From: JADJXM01 sp937967285
Lineage (GTDB): Bacteria > Acidobacteriota > Blastocatellia > RBC074
Direction: 5' to 3'
NCBI GenBank assembly: GCA_050249535.1
Contig: JBFWQI010000020.1
Coordinates: 55,586 to 119,585 of the forward strand
DNA length: 64,000 nt
Below are positions 22,121 to 34,547 of the stretch, one piece after another. The notes beneath the pieces were generated by a model. The model was not told the DNA's origin, ran no database searches, and saw nothing but the letters and a program-made list of their open reading frames with translations. Every line of letters begins with the position of its first letter. Position 1 is the first letter of the stretch. The translations under genes were made by a program, and so were the position numbers.

Positions 22121-22140
22121 GGTGGTGTCCTAATTTGAAA
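22121..22140. repeat. Left terminal inverted repeat
   Basis: GGTGGTGTCCTAATTTGAAA; exact reverse complement at 25600-25619. Ends beginning GGTG-TG are usual for IS1-like elements. Confidence 0.95.
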
Positions 22141-22518
22141 ACTGGAGGGCACGGGATTTGCGAAGCGCCCTAAAAGGTGGCCGCATGAAGGGCGCTCCGC
22201 CGCATCGTTGCCGATTGCGCTCAGGCGCTCCCGTAGACGCCTAAAGACTATGGGAGTGATGAGCCATCCCACTTGTGTTGCGGGTCTGGGTAGAACGTAA
22301 CGCTCGCTTCTCCGTAATTCAGCAGACAAGCCATCCGCCTAGAATCTTGGCACGATAGATGACAGCCTGGATAGGGCCTGAAGATTCCAGTCTTTCCCAA
22401 TTGATCATACGACCTCTAATGTCAGAAAAGCCTATCCTGCGCCCCTTTCGTTTCCCGCTCGCGTTCTCCGCTTGCTTGAATGTGACGAACGAAGGCGGCA
22501 TCTTGAGTTCTGTACCTG
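22141..22518. other. Left interior of transposon, no supported gene
   Basis: 378 bp. Short minus-strand frames exist (60 codons at 22319-22501 and a longer one at 22102-22329 that runs into the inverted repeat), but neither has a ribosome binding site or a recognisable domain. The stretch may be decayed coding sequence from earlier cargo. Confidence 0.4.
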
Positions 22519-22561
22519 AAATAGCAAAGGTCAGAGATTTTCCCTCTGACCTTTGCTATTT
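22519..22561 (-). terminator. Strong hairpin terminator after the DUF3467 gene
   Basis: A perfect 18-bp stem, AAATAGCAAAGGTCAGAG (22519-22536) with its complement at 22544-22561, and a 7-nt loop. Its A/T-rich ends would work in either direction. It lies 20 bp past the last cargo gene. Confidence 0.8.
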
Positions 22562-22580
22562 CGCTGCAACGCTGCTGGTT

Positions 22581-22898
22581 TTACTCATCATCACTTGATA
22601 GAGCGCCGGGCAAAGGTATTAAGCCGTGCTTCTGTTCATACTTCTCTACTTGGTCAGTAATAATATCTCTTAATCTCTTGGCTAACTGAGGAGACATTTT
22701 AATCGTAACAGTGTCCTCTGTGGTGAGCTTCTCGTTACTAGCTTCTAGTATCTCTCCAAATGATAGTTGAAAATCATAATACGATGTTACTAAGTGGGCG
22801 TTATTGGCATACAGGTCAATATGGCTATCAGAAACCTTTTGTTCCAATATCCGCTTGAGTGGATCAGGTGTTGTTAATTCAGCGTTTTGAATTGGCAT
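22581..22898 (-). CDS. DUF3467 protein
   Basis: 105 residues. Matches the DUF3467 pattern: a central YANNAHLVTSYYDFQLSFGEIL stretch and the C-terminal MSPQLAKRLRDIITDQVEKYEQKHG. Function of the family is unknown. It is the last gene of the toxin-antitoxin operon, 9 bp after the antitoxin stop, and ends with TAA. In this position it may modulate the toxin-antitoxin pair or be passenger cargo. Confidence 0.8.
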   Translation of the reverse strand: MPIQNAELTTPDPLKRILEQKVSDSHIDLYANNAHLVTSYYDFQLSFGEILEASNEKLTTEDTVTIKMSPQLAKRLRDIITDQVEKYEQKHGLIPLPGALSSDDE

Positions 22899-22907
22899 GT
22901 TTCTCCT

Positions 22908-23492
22908 TTATGCTGCGTTGCTTACCGAATAAGTAGCCGCATCAAAAGTTCCCGCTTCCGCAGTAATCGTATCAGCCGTACCTGCGATGCCTTGAGGGCG
23001 ATCAAAAAGCGGGAGGGTCTTATGCGCCCTAGCGGTATGTGATTTTGTGATAGCGCCTGTGGGTTGGGCTTTCACAAGCTTTAGACTTGGAACGGCTGTT
23101 CCCGCAGACATGAGCTCATCAGATGATGCCTTACTTGTGATCGCGCTCAAGATTTCTTCCGATGATTCAAATGCAAGATCGTCAGGAGCAAAGTCATCAA
23201 CCCATTTGACGAATTTATCTATCGGCTCAAATCTGACAACGAGAGTTACATCAAGAGCCTCGGCAAGCTTTAGGAGCGTTTTAACTGCGAGATTACTTGC
23301 TCCGTTGTTCTCAATGCGCGAAATGGCAGTTTGCGTTGTTCCTGCAAGCGCGGCCAGTTCAGCTTGAGTCATTATTCGCTTGGCGCGCAAGCCGCGCATT
23401 TGATAAGGAATCAATTTATTTATCTGACTTGCGACAAATAGATTCCTGTATTTCTTATCCTGAAGCTTTGCCACAAGTTTCGATTTTTGCAT
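22908..23492 (-). CDS. XRE-family antitoxin
   Basis: About 194 residues. A helix-turn-helix domain (GLRAKRIMTQAELAALAGTT, then QTAISRIENNG and LAVKTLLKLAEALDV) is followed by VTLVVRFEPIDKFVKW, a tail shared by antitoxins of HigBA/RelE-type pairs, and a variable C-terminal extension. ATG 23492 lies just after the toxin stop; ATG 23519, which would overlap the toxin by 26 bp, is the alternative. As the DNA-binding partner it should repress the promoter at 23946-23973. It ends in TAA, which a UUA-anticodon suppressor would read. Confidence 0.86.
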   Translation of the reverse strand: MQKSKLVAKLQDKKYRNLFVASQINKLIPYQMRGLRAKRIMTQAELAALAGTTQTAISRIENNGASNLAVKTLLKLAEALDVTLVVRFEPIDKFVKWVDDFAPDDLAFESSEEILSAITSKASSDELMSAGTAVPSLKLVKAQPTGAITKSHTARAHKTLPLFDRPQGIAGTADTITAEAGTFDAATYSVSNAA

Positions 23493-23493
23493 T

Positions 23494-23895
23494 TTAGAAT
23501 TTGTGACCTTTGTATTCATGAATGCACCCCTTATCTGCTAAAACAAGTCTTCTTCTGTTGCGGGCAGTTTCCTCGGCTTCTCTTGGCGTATAAATCCTGC
23601 CCTTCTTTGTACAGCCAACGAGCATTACATACTGTTTTGCCTCAGGCAAAAAGAAGCCGAAAACTCGATGCTGCAAGCTATTTGCCTTAAATCTTATTTC
23701 GCCAATTTCAGGATCAAAAGGGGCATAATCTGGCCGAACCCATAATTCGCGTGGCGTGTTCTGAAGGTTCCTAATAATGCTGTGAAACTCGATTTCAGCT
23801 CCCATCTCAATTTCTTTGGCAACCCATTGAGAAATGACGCCTCTCCCACTAAGCGTCTTAAACTCCATCAATGACCACAGTGCCGAATCAGCCAT
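23494..23895 (-). CDS. HigB/RelE-superfamily toxin (Gp49-like)
   Basis: 133 residues. The pattern EIRFKANSLQHRVFGFFLPEAKQYVMLVGCTKKGRIYTPREAEETARNRRRL in the second half (pieces: RFKAN, RVFGFF, VGCTKKG, EAEETARNRR) is that of phage-derived Gp49-like HigB toxins, ribosome-dependent mRNA interferases. The frame opens at TTG 23910, but ATG 23895 is a better start. It is the first gene of the operon, toxin before antitoxin as in higBA. It ends in TAA. Confidence 0.86.
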   Translation of the reverse strand: MADSALWSLMEFKTLSGRGVISQWVAKEIEMGAEIEFHSIIRNLQNTPRELWVRPDYAPFDPEIGEIRFKANSLQHRVFGFFLPEAKQYVMLVGCTKKGRIYTPREAEETARNRRRLVLADKGCIHEYKGHKF

Positions 23896-23907
23896 AAGAA
23901 GATATAT

Positions 23908-23973
23908 CAAAATTGCTATATTTACAAGCCTGAAAGACTTGAAAGATTATAGCAATTTTGCTATGTTCTGCAA
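23908..23973 (-). promoter_or_regulatory. Autoregulated toxin-antitoxin promoter with palindromic operators
   Basis: On the minus strand, -35 TTGCAG (23968-23973), a 16-bp spacer and consensus -10 TATAAT (23946-23951). A near-palindrome ATAGCAATTTTGCTAT (23949-23964) overlaps the -10 and spacer. A second half site TATAGCAATTTTG occurs as a perfect 13-bp inverted repeat (23908-23920 with 23948-23960). This is the layout expected for repression by the XRE antitoxin. The sites lie between the toxin start and the tRNA-like gene's own upstream region. Confidence 0.8.
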
Positions 23974-24002
23974 GTCCTTGATACGAGAAAGGAAAGCCGA
24001 GT

Positions 24003-24051
24003 TTGAACGCGCAGAATCGCTTGATTATGAGAAAGGAGACGCGGCTAATTA
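24003..24051 (+). promoter_or_regulatory. Candidate promoter(s) of the tRNA-like gene
   Basis: TTGAAC (24003-24008), 17-bp spacer, TATGAG (24026-24031); and, overlapping, TTGATT (24021-24026), 19-bp spacer, TAATTA (24046-24051). Either would start transcription 25-45 bp before the tRNA-like gene. Neither is consensus. Confidence 0.4.
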
Positions 24052-24080
24052 TCCCCTTCGTTTCTCTTGGCCTTTGATGA

Positions 24081-24172
24081 GGAGGGTATCCCCCGTCTGG
24101 TGACGCTAAATGGGCTTTACATCCAAAGGGGACGTGCCACTAACACGTCGGGTTCGATTCCCATACCCTCCG
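24081..24172 (+). tRNA. 9/3-type tRNA-like gene (allo-tRNA), apparent UUA anticodon, predicted nonsense suppressor
   Basis: Acceptor stem of 9 bp: GGAGGGTAT (24081-24089) with ATACCCTCC (24163-24171). T-arm has only 3 bp, GGG (24150-24152) / CCC (24160-24162), with canonical loop TTCGATT, stacking directly on the acceptor stem to give a 12-bp branch. D-arm is CGTC / GACG with a TGGT tetraloop (24094-24105). The long variable arm is GACGTG / CACGTC with a 7-nt loop (24131-24149). Anticodon arm is TGGG (24111-24114) / TCCA (24122-24125) with loop CTTTACA, so U33 then UUA at 24117-24119, which would read UAA and by wobble UAG. The discriminator is G (24172); CCA is not fully encoded. The long arm plus G73 points to SerRS. 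Weak point: the anticodon stem has 4 bp including a G-U pair. Confidence 0.82.
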
Positions 24173-24190
24173 CATACCTAATAGATAATA

Positions 24191-24400
24191 TCATCCGCCT
24201 ACAGCCGCGTTCAAGGTTTTCCGTACCCATTCGGAAAGCGTGATCCCTTCAGCCTCTGCCGCCTTTTCATACTGTGCTTTTTCCGCTACCTGAAATCGTA
24301 TTGGTGTTACCTTCGCCAGCGCCTCACCTTTCGGCAATTCCGGTCTGCCGCGCCTTACGACCTTCTCAATTTTCTTGGCTTTCTTCATAGGCTTATTCAT
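24191..24400 (-). CDS. Small ribbon-helix-helix-like protein
   Basis: 69 residues. A very basic N-terminus (MNKPMKKAKKIEKVVRRGRP) is followed by KVTPIRFQVAEKAQYEKAAEAEGITLSEWVRKTLNAAV, the pattern of plasmid- and transposon-borne RHH/Arc-like DNA-binding proteins. Its ATG overlaps the TGA of the preceding gene (ATGA), so translation is coupled. It ends in TGA, 19 bp from the 3' end of the convergent tRNA-like gene. Probably a regulator of the transposon operon. Confidence 0.78.
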   Translation of the reverse strand: MNKPMKKAKKIEKVVRRGRPELPKGEALAKVTPIRFQVAEKAQYEKAAEAEGITLSEWVRKTLNAAVGG

Positions 24401-24693
24401 TTTCCCTTTCCTTTCATCTCGGCAACGATTGCCGCCCGTACTGCCGACCGGGGCGAAACAACCGGCGGTAAATCCAGCACGGCAGTGAAGTGTTTTTTCT
24501 TGTCGTCCGTCACGTATGACCACGCATAAGCGCGGCTGGCCTTCGGATGGCCGCGCAGGTTGAAAACCTCAACCTCGCCTTGCCAGACAATCTGCCCTTG
24601 AAATGATTCTGTGATTGGTACGGTTTCAAGGTGCTCGGCTTCGCATCCGTGAAGCCGAGTAACTGCGTCTTTCAATTCGTCTATGTAGGTCAC
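24397..24693 (-). CDS. Transposon passenger protein, function unknown
   Basis: 98 residues, GTG start at 24693 overlapping the TGA of the transposase (GTGA), and its own TGA overlapping the next ATG. Sequence runs VTYIDELKDAVTRLHGCEAE, then VPITESFQGQIVWQGEVEVFNL, AYAWSYVTDDKKKHFTAVLDLPP and a basic C-terminus. I recognise it only as a type of small protein that travels with IS1-like transposases; no domain name can be given. The coupling on both sides argues that it is a functional part of the element. Confidence 0.72.
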   Translation of the reverse strand: MTYIDELKDAVTRLHGCEAEHLETVPITESFQGQIVWQGEVEVFNLRGHPKASRAYAWSYVTDDKKKHFTAVLDLPPVVSPRSAVRAAIVAEMKGKGK

Positions 24694-25514
24694 GTTGTCA
24701 TCTCCACTATGTCGGCAACCGTCCATTGCGTACTCGCAACGCCAGCGGCCATCGCCGGAGTCATCCTGAGCGAGCGATGATTCAAGGCGAAATTGTAATA
24801 CAGAAAATTCAGGCCAACCGCCGCTTCAAAGTTTTCAAACTTCTTACTGAAAGCCAGTGTCAGGCGCGCCAGCCGCTTCATGTGGTGGCGAGTCGTTCCA
24901 TTCAGGCGCTCATTGTATGACGTGCTGATGACCACCATATTCGGTTCACCAGCAATAACACGCTTATCAATGCTCACCAACTTCGCTGGGCTATACCTAC
25001 GCTGCGGATTGTCTTCTCCGGCTTCGTAGGACTTTACGATCTGCCCATAATCCACATCGCATCCGAAGCCTTCTTCAACCGCCGCAACGTAAGCCGCAAG
25101 GCCATCACTGGAAAGCTGAATGCGGTTCTTCATGCGGCTGGCGAGGTCGGTAACAAAGGCGGTCGCGGTCGCACCGTCGCGCTTGCCAACCTTGAAGCAG
25201 GGAACGATTTTAGTGTCCGCGCAAACTGCCGTAAACGTCCAGACATCGCCGAAGGTCGGATCATCATCGGCGGCGACGTTGCGCTGCTTTTTATTGATGA
25301 ATCCCCACAACTCATCGATCTGAATTTCGGCGCAATCCAGGTTCTGCATTTTCTAGCTCATAATGCGAGCGCAACCTTTGCCGACTTTGACGCCAAGACG
25401 CATAATCGTGTCGCGGTGAATGTCGGTCATTCGTTCGATGGAGCGGATGCAAGTGCCTTCGGCTAAGGCGGCGATGATGCGAATTTGTTTATCCCGTGGA
25501 AGAATTTTTGCCAT
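24690..25514 (-). CDS. IS1-like DDE transposase interrupted by one in-frame TAG
   Basis: ATG 25514 (AAAGGAA upstream) opens a 53-codon helix-turn-helix part (MAKILPRDKQIRIIAALAEG, then CIRSIERMTDIHRDTIMRLG) like InsA. TAG at 25353-25355 follows, and the same frame continues as K-MQNLDCAEIQIDELWGF to TGA at 24690. The second part carries the catalytic residues: D in IDELWGF, D in SSDGLAAY, and E in SYNERLNG, followed by the IS1-type KRLARLTLAFSKKFENFEAA and YYNFALNH. In relatives the junction is continuous or joined by frameshifting; here exactly one codon is a stop (probably GAG to TAG). Either an inactivating mutation, or a stop read by the element's own suppressor tRNA; re-initiation at ATG 25349 would give a product without the HTH. 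Confidence 0.88.
25353..25355 (-). other. In-frame amber codon at the InsA/InsB-like junction
   Basis: Minus strand reads GCTCGCATTATGAGC-TAG-AAAATGCAGAAC, i.e. A-R-I-M-S-stop-K-M-Q-N with no frame change. The frames on either side belong to one transposase domain order. Confidence 0.93.
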
Positions 25515-25539
25515 AAGAGTTCCTTTCTTGACGGGATTT

Positions 25540-25569
25540 ATTGTATTACAGGAAAGAGGCTGAAGGCAA
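25540..25569 (-). promoter_or_regulatory. Transposase promoter
   Basis: Minus strand TTGCCT (25564-25569), 18-bp spacer, TACAAT (25540-25545), 26 bp before the transposase ATG. Confidence 0.55.
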
Positions 25570-25599
25570 GGATTATTTTCTGTATTACGAAAATTCTGA

Positions 25600-25619
25600 T
25601 TTCAAATTAGGACACCACC
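25600..25619. repeat. Right terminal inverted repeat
   Basis: TTTCAAATTAGGACACCACC, exact reverse complement of 22121-22140. Confidence 0.95.
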
Positions 25620-25627
25620 GCGTCCCG
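25620..25627. repeat. Target-site duplication, right copy
   Basis: GCGTCCCG, identical to 22113-22120. Confidence 0.92.
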
Positions 25628-25732
25628 ACGACAACAATTGAATGAAACATCGTCCGGGGAGCGGTCGTATCTCGTGTTGACGCCGGGATGATGACCGTCG
25701 TCGGGATCGAATCGGAATTCGGAGGGGAAGAG

Positions 25733-25939
25733 ATGAATCTGGGACAAACAATAGGCACCGTTATTTTCGTCATCATTGCATTGATCGTCGTGGCTACCGT
25801 GGGATCGCTGATCATGTCAATCATCGGGCTGGTCTTCGGGCTGATACCCGTGCTGATCAAGCTGGCGATCTGGGCCGGACTGATCTATCTGGGCTGGATG
25901 CTCATCCGCCGGATGACCGGTTCCGCCGCCGGACAGTAA
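25733..25939 (+). CDS. Small hydrophobic membrane protein
   Basis: 68 residues, almost entirely two hydrophobic segments (TIGTVIFVIIALIVVATVGS and VLIKLAIWAGLIYLGWMLI) with a short basic tail. ATG 25733 follows GGAGGGG closely and is chosen over the upstream in-frame ATG 25688. No family recognised. It is monocistronic, followed by a rho-independent terminator at about 26000-26080. Confidence 0.65.
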   Translation: MNLGQTIGTVIFVIIALIVVATVGSLIMSIIGLVFGLIPVLIKLAIWAGLIYLGWMLIRRMTGSAAGQ

Positions 25940-25999
25940 CCGATTTTCAGGATCGATCTGAGCGGGCAGGTCGTCCAGACCGGCACGCTGATCGGAGAG

Positions 26000-26080
26000 A
26001 GCCTTCCGCCTGTACCCGGTTCCCTTGTCTCCAAACTCTGCATCGCAGCGGGAGGCGGGAACGGGCGGAAGGCTTTTTTT
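26000..26080 (+). terminator. Rho-independent terminator
   Basis: AGCCTTCCGCC (26000-26010) pairs with GGCGGAAGGCT (26064-26074), with an inner partial pairing of GGTTCCC and GGGAAC, followed by a run of eight T (26074-26081). Confidence 0.75.
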
Positions 26081-26110
26081 TGTCAACCATCGACCGGATG
26101 AGGGGGATGT

Positions 26111-26266
26111 GAATTAACGACAGGATTAACAGGATTTTTCAGGATTTACAGGATTGAGTCAGGATTATCATGTCGCCTTTTTGGCCCCGAAATTCCCATA
26201 GCAGACTTGGGATTTTTCAATATCGTCCTGTAAATCCTGAAAAATTCTGTTAATCCCGTTGAAATA
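26111..26266. repeat. CAGGATTAA-family inverted repeat
   Basis: Left arm 26111-26156 contains GACAGGATTAACAGGATT and CAGGATTTACAGGATT; the right arm 26226-26261 is its reverse complement (CCTGTAAATCCTG...TGTTAATCCCG). The spacer is about 70 bp. The same family occurs at 2334-2441 and 50421-50662. Confidence 0.85.
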
Positions 26267-26305
26267 ATCCTCTTCCACAAGCGGAGTAATTATTTTTACA
26301 AAGGG

Positions 26306-26959
26306 TTAGATGAGGTAGCGGAGCTCACCGAAGCGTTCGATCAGATAGTCGGCGCCGGCCGTGGCCAGTTCCGTTCGACCGCGAAATCCCGGGATATAAC
26401 CGCAGGTTTTCATTCCGGCAGCCTTCCCGGCCTCGATATCGACGCGGCTGTCGCCGATCATGAGGCATTCACTGATCTCGGCGCCGCAGAGCCTTGCCGC
26501 CTCGATGAGCATCATCGGCGACGGTTTTCTTTCGGGCAGACTGTCCCCGCCGAGGATGGCCTTGAAGTGCTGTCTCAGCCTGATTCCCTCGAGCAGCGCG
26601 ACGGTGAATTCATACGGCTTGTTCGTGACGATGGCCTTGGTGACCGGTTCGAGGTCCTGAAGAGTCTCGACCACGTCGGGATACGGGCGGGTGAAATCGC
26701 AGAGGTGGTCGCGATAGTGTCCGAAGAAGATCTCGAGCGCCCGGTCGACCTCGAACGAATGGGGAGCGTACGGGCTGGTGGCGGCCAGCGCCCGTTCGAC
26801 CAGCAGCCTTGCCCCCTCGCCGACGAATTTGAGTACTATGTGCTCCGAGAGCCGTTCGCGCCCCAGTTCACTCAGCATCAGATTGATCGAGTTGACCAGA
26901 TCCGTTCTCGAATCGACCAGCGTTCCGTCGAGATCGAAGAGCAGGCATTGATAACTCAT
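26306..26959 (-). CDS. gph: HAD-family phosphatase, phosphoglycolate phosphatase-like
   Basis: 217 residues of the HAD superfamily with a cap-1 helical domain. Motif I is LLFDLDGTLVDS (nucleophile D9 and acid/base D11), motif II KAIVTNKP (Thr), motif III the Lys in LPERKPSP, and motif IV MIGDSRVDIEAGKAAGM. Members of this branch remove phosphate from 2-phosphoglycolate or similar small phosphate esters. ATG 26959 is used; its GGAG lies directly adjacent and a better GAGGAGG is 16 bp upstream, so ATG 26995 is a possible alternative start. Confidence 0.86.
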   Translation of the reverse strand: MSYQCLLFDLDGTLVDSRTDLVNSINLMLSELGRERLSEHIVLKFVGEGARLLVERALAATSPYAPHSFEVDRALEIFFGHYRDHLCDFTRPYPDVVETLQDLEPVTKAIVTNKPYEFTVALLEGIRLRQHFKAILGGDSLPERKPSPMMLIEAARLCGAEISECLMIGDSRVDIEAGKAAGMKTCGYIPGFRGRTELATAGADYLIERFGELRYLI

Positions 26960-27063
26960 CTCCGGTTTTGAAAATCCTCCTCGTATCGTTACCATGGGAT
27001 ATCCGATCGTGAGTCGATCGGTCCGCCCGAACCTTTTTACCATTTCCGAGTGAAAGGATAAAG

Positions 27064-29136
<2,073 letters not shown>

Positions 29137-29164
29137 TTCGCGAGGCCAGTTCATCCGCAGAAAA

Positions 29165-29193
29165 TTGACACACCAGATTGATTAAAATATGAT
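29165..29193 (+). promoter_or_regulatory. Sigma70 promoter of the RodZ-like gene
   Basis: TTGACA (29165-29170), 17-bp spacer, TATGAT (29188-29193). Near-consensus; transcription would start at about 29200, 62 bp before the ATG at 29262. Confidence 0.85.
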
Positions 29194-29261
29194 ATTCGAT
29201 CATTCAGAGTGGTAATCGAAAGCGGTAATGGCAACGGACCTGCAGGGACGATAAGCACACG

Positions 29262-30029
29262 ATGGCATCACTTGGGCAGGAACTCAGAAAGGCGCGCGAG
29301 GAGCGCGGCATTTCACTTCATGAAATCGCCGACGCCACAAATATCGGCGTCCGTTTTCTGCAGGCCATCGAGAACGACACCTACGATATTCTCCCCGGCG
29401 GCGTCTTCAATCGCGCTTTCGTCAAGAAGTTCGCCAAGGTCGTCAATTACGACGAAGCCCAGGCGCTCAAACTCTACGAGGAGCTGGCCGGCGACTCAGA
29501 CGATCCCGGAGCGAAGCGCAGTTACCAGCCGCTCGAGGATTTCGATGCCCGCGAAAGCTCGGGCAACGGCCTGCTGATCAGCCTGCTGGCGCTGATCATA
29601 CTGTCAGCCGGCGCATATCTGGCTTACGAATATTTCAAGACGCCTTCCTCGCCTCCACCGCCCGCACAGGAGCAGGTTTCAAACTCCGAACAGAATCTGG
29701 ATTCCAAGCCCGCTCCGACCCCGGCCGATGAGGCTCCGGTCGAGACCGGAGGCGATCTGAAGGTTCAACTGACCGCAACCTCCGCCCAGTGCTGGCTGAG
29801 CGCCAGCCTCGACAAGGGGAAATCGGAGCAGATGCTGCTCAATCCCGGCGATGTGCGCGAATTCACGGTCACCGATTCGCTGGTGCTCAATATCGGAAAC
29901 ATGCCCGCTCTGAACGTCAGGATCAACGGCCGCCTCGCCGACCCCGCTAAACTAGCGCCGAACCTGCGGAATGTGGTGGCTGAGAATGTGGTCATATCGA
30001 AGGAGAACTACCGACAATTTGTTGAGTAG
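29262..30029 (+). CDS. rodZ: RodZ-like cytoskeletal HTH membrane protein
   Basis: 255 residues in the RodZ order: cytoplasmic HTH (LGQELRKAREERGISLHEIAD, then VRFLQAIENDTYDILPGGVFNRAFVK), one transmembrane segment at about residue 105 (LLISLLALIILSAGAYLAY), a Pro-rich linker, and a C-terminal DUF4115-type domain (LKVQLTATSAQCWLSASLDKG...REFTVTDSLVLNIGN). RodZ links MreB to the envelope in cell-shape control. The C-terminal domain is periplasmic. A rho-independent terminator follows at 30117-30144. Confidence 0.9.
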   Translation: MASLGQELRKAREERGISLHEIADATNIGVRFLQAIENDTYDILPGGVFNRAFVKKFAKVVNYDEAQALKLYEELAGDSDDPGAKRSYQPLEDFDARESSGNGLLISLLALIILSAGAYLAYEYFKTPSSPPPPAQEQVSNSEQNLDSKPAPTPADEAPVETGGDLKVQLTATSAQCWLSASLDKGKSEQMLLNPGDVREFTVTDSLVLNIGNMPALNVRINGRLADPAKLAPNLRNVVAENVVISKENYRQFVE

Positions 30030-30116
30030 AGCGACAACATACCGGAAGACCGGCTCATCGCGCTTCGGACCCGGCGAAAGCTGCCGGGCTGTGTTCGGGT
30101 GAACGGGAATGATGCG

Positions 30117-30144
30117 CCGCGCGAGATGTTTTCGCGCGGTTTTT
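30117..30144 (+). terminator. Rho-independent terminator after rodZ
   Basis: CCGCGCGA (30117-30124) pairs with TCGCGCGG (30132-30139) across a 7-nt loop, followed by TTTTT. Confidence 0.88.
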
Positions 30145-30183
30145 ACTTTCCGGGAAATTTACTTTAATGACTGGAATCATCAT

Positions 30184-31650
<1,467 letters not shown>

Positions 31651-31655
31651 GGAGG

Positions 31656-31806
<151 letters not shown>

Positions 31807-31809
31807 TCC

Positions 31810-33639
<1,830 letters not shown>

Positions 33640-33696
33640 AAGTGCTTTTTTGAAACTTCCTGTCCGCGCAGGCTGAGCATTGAGCAAGTAAACCCT

Positions 33697-33725
33697 ATGC
33701 TAACAAGCGCGAGCCGTTTTGTCAC
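33697..33725 (-). promoter_or_regulatory. typA promoter
   Basis: Minus strand GTGACA (33720-33725), 17-bp spacer, TAGCAT (33697-33702). Confidence 0.65.
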
Positions 33726-33764
33726 ACGGTTCCGCCCTCAACCCGCGTTCCCGTTTGATAAGTA

Positions 33765-34012
<248 letters not shown>

Positions 34013-34024
34013 CCGGGAGGGGAA

Positions 34025-34471
<447 letters not shown>

Positions 34472-34547
34472 CCCGGGTTGCGCCGACTCACGGCTCCGGG
34501 GATAATCATCGACTGTCGGGAAAACCAGGGAATTTGAAGGAGGAATC

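Larger units (their letters stand above)
22121..25619 (-). mobile_element. IS1-like transposon of 3.5 kb with tRNA-like and toxin-antitoxin cargo
   Basis: Bounded by perfect 20-bp inverted repeats and an 8-bp direct target duplication, so it is complete and inserted as a unit. From right to left it contains: transposase frame with one in-frame TAG (24690-25514), two tightly overlapping small genes (24397-24693 and 24191-24400), a plus-strand 9/3 tRNA-like gene (24081-24172), an operator/promoter region, a HigB-like toxin, an XRE antitoxin, a DUF3467 gene and a strong terminator. About 380 bp at the left end have no supported gene. Base composition is visibly lower in GC than the flanks, especially across 22590-24080, consistent with transfer. 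Confidence 0.93.

Noticed and set aside
22100..22140. Transposon insertion disrupting lysS
   Set aside because: The -35 and -10 boxes and the gene are intact; the insertion is upstream of the promoter.
22319..22501. 60-codon minus-strand frame in the left part of the transposon
   Set aside because: No ribosome binding site, no recognisable domain; possibly decayed coding sequence.
24081..24172. Ordinary tRNA-Val (UAC) reading of the tRNA-like gene
   Set aside because: Shifting the loop by one base to give UAC breaks the anticodon stem (C-C and G-A oppositions), and the 7/5 layout does not pair in the T-arm.
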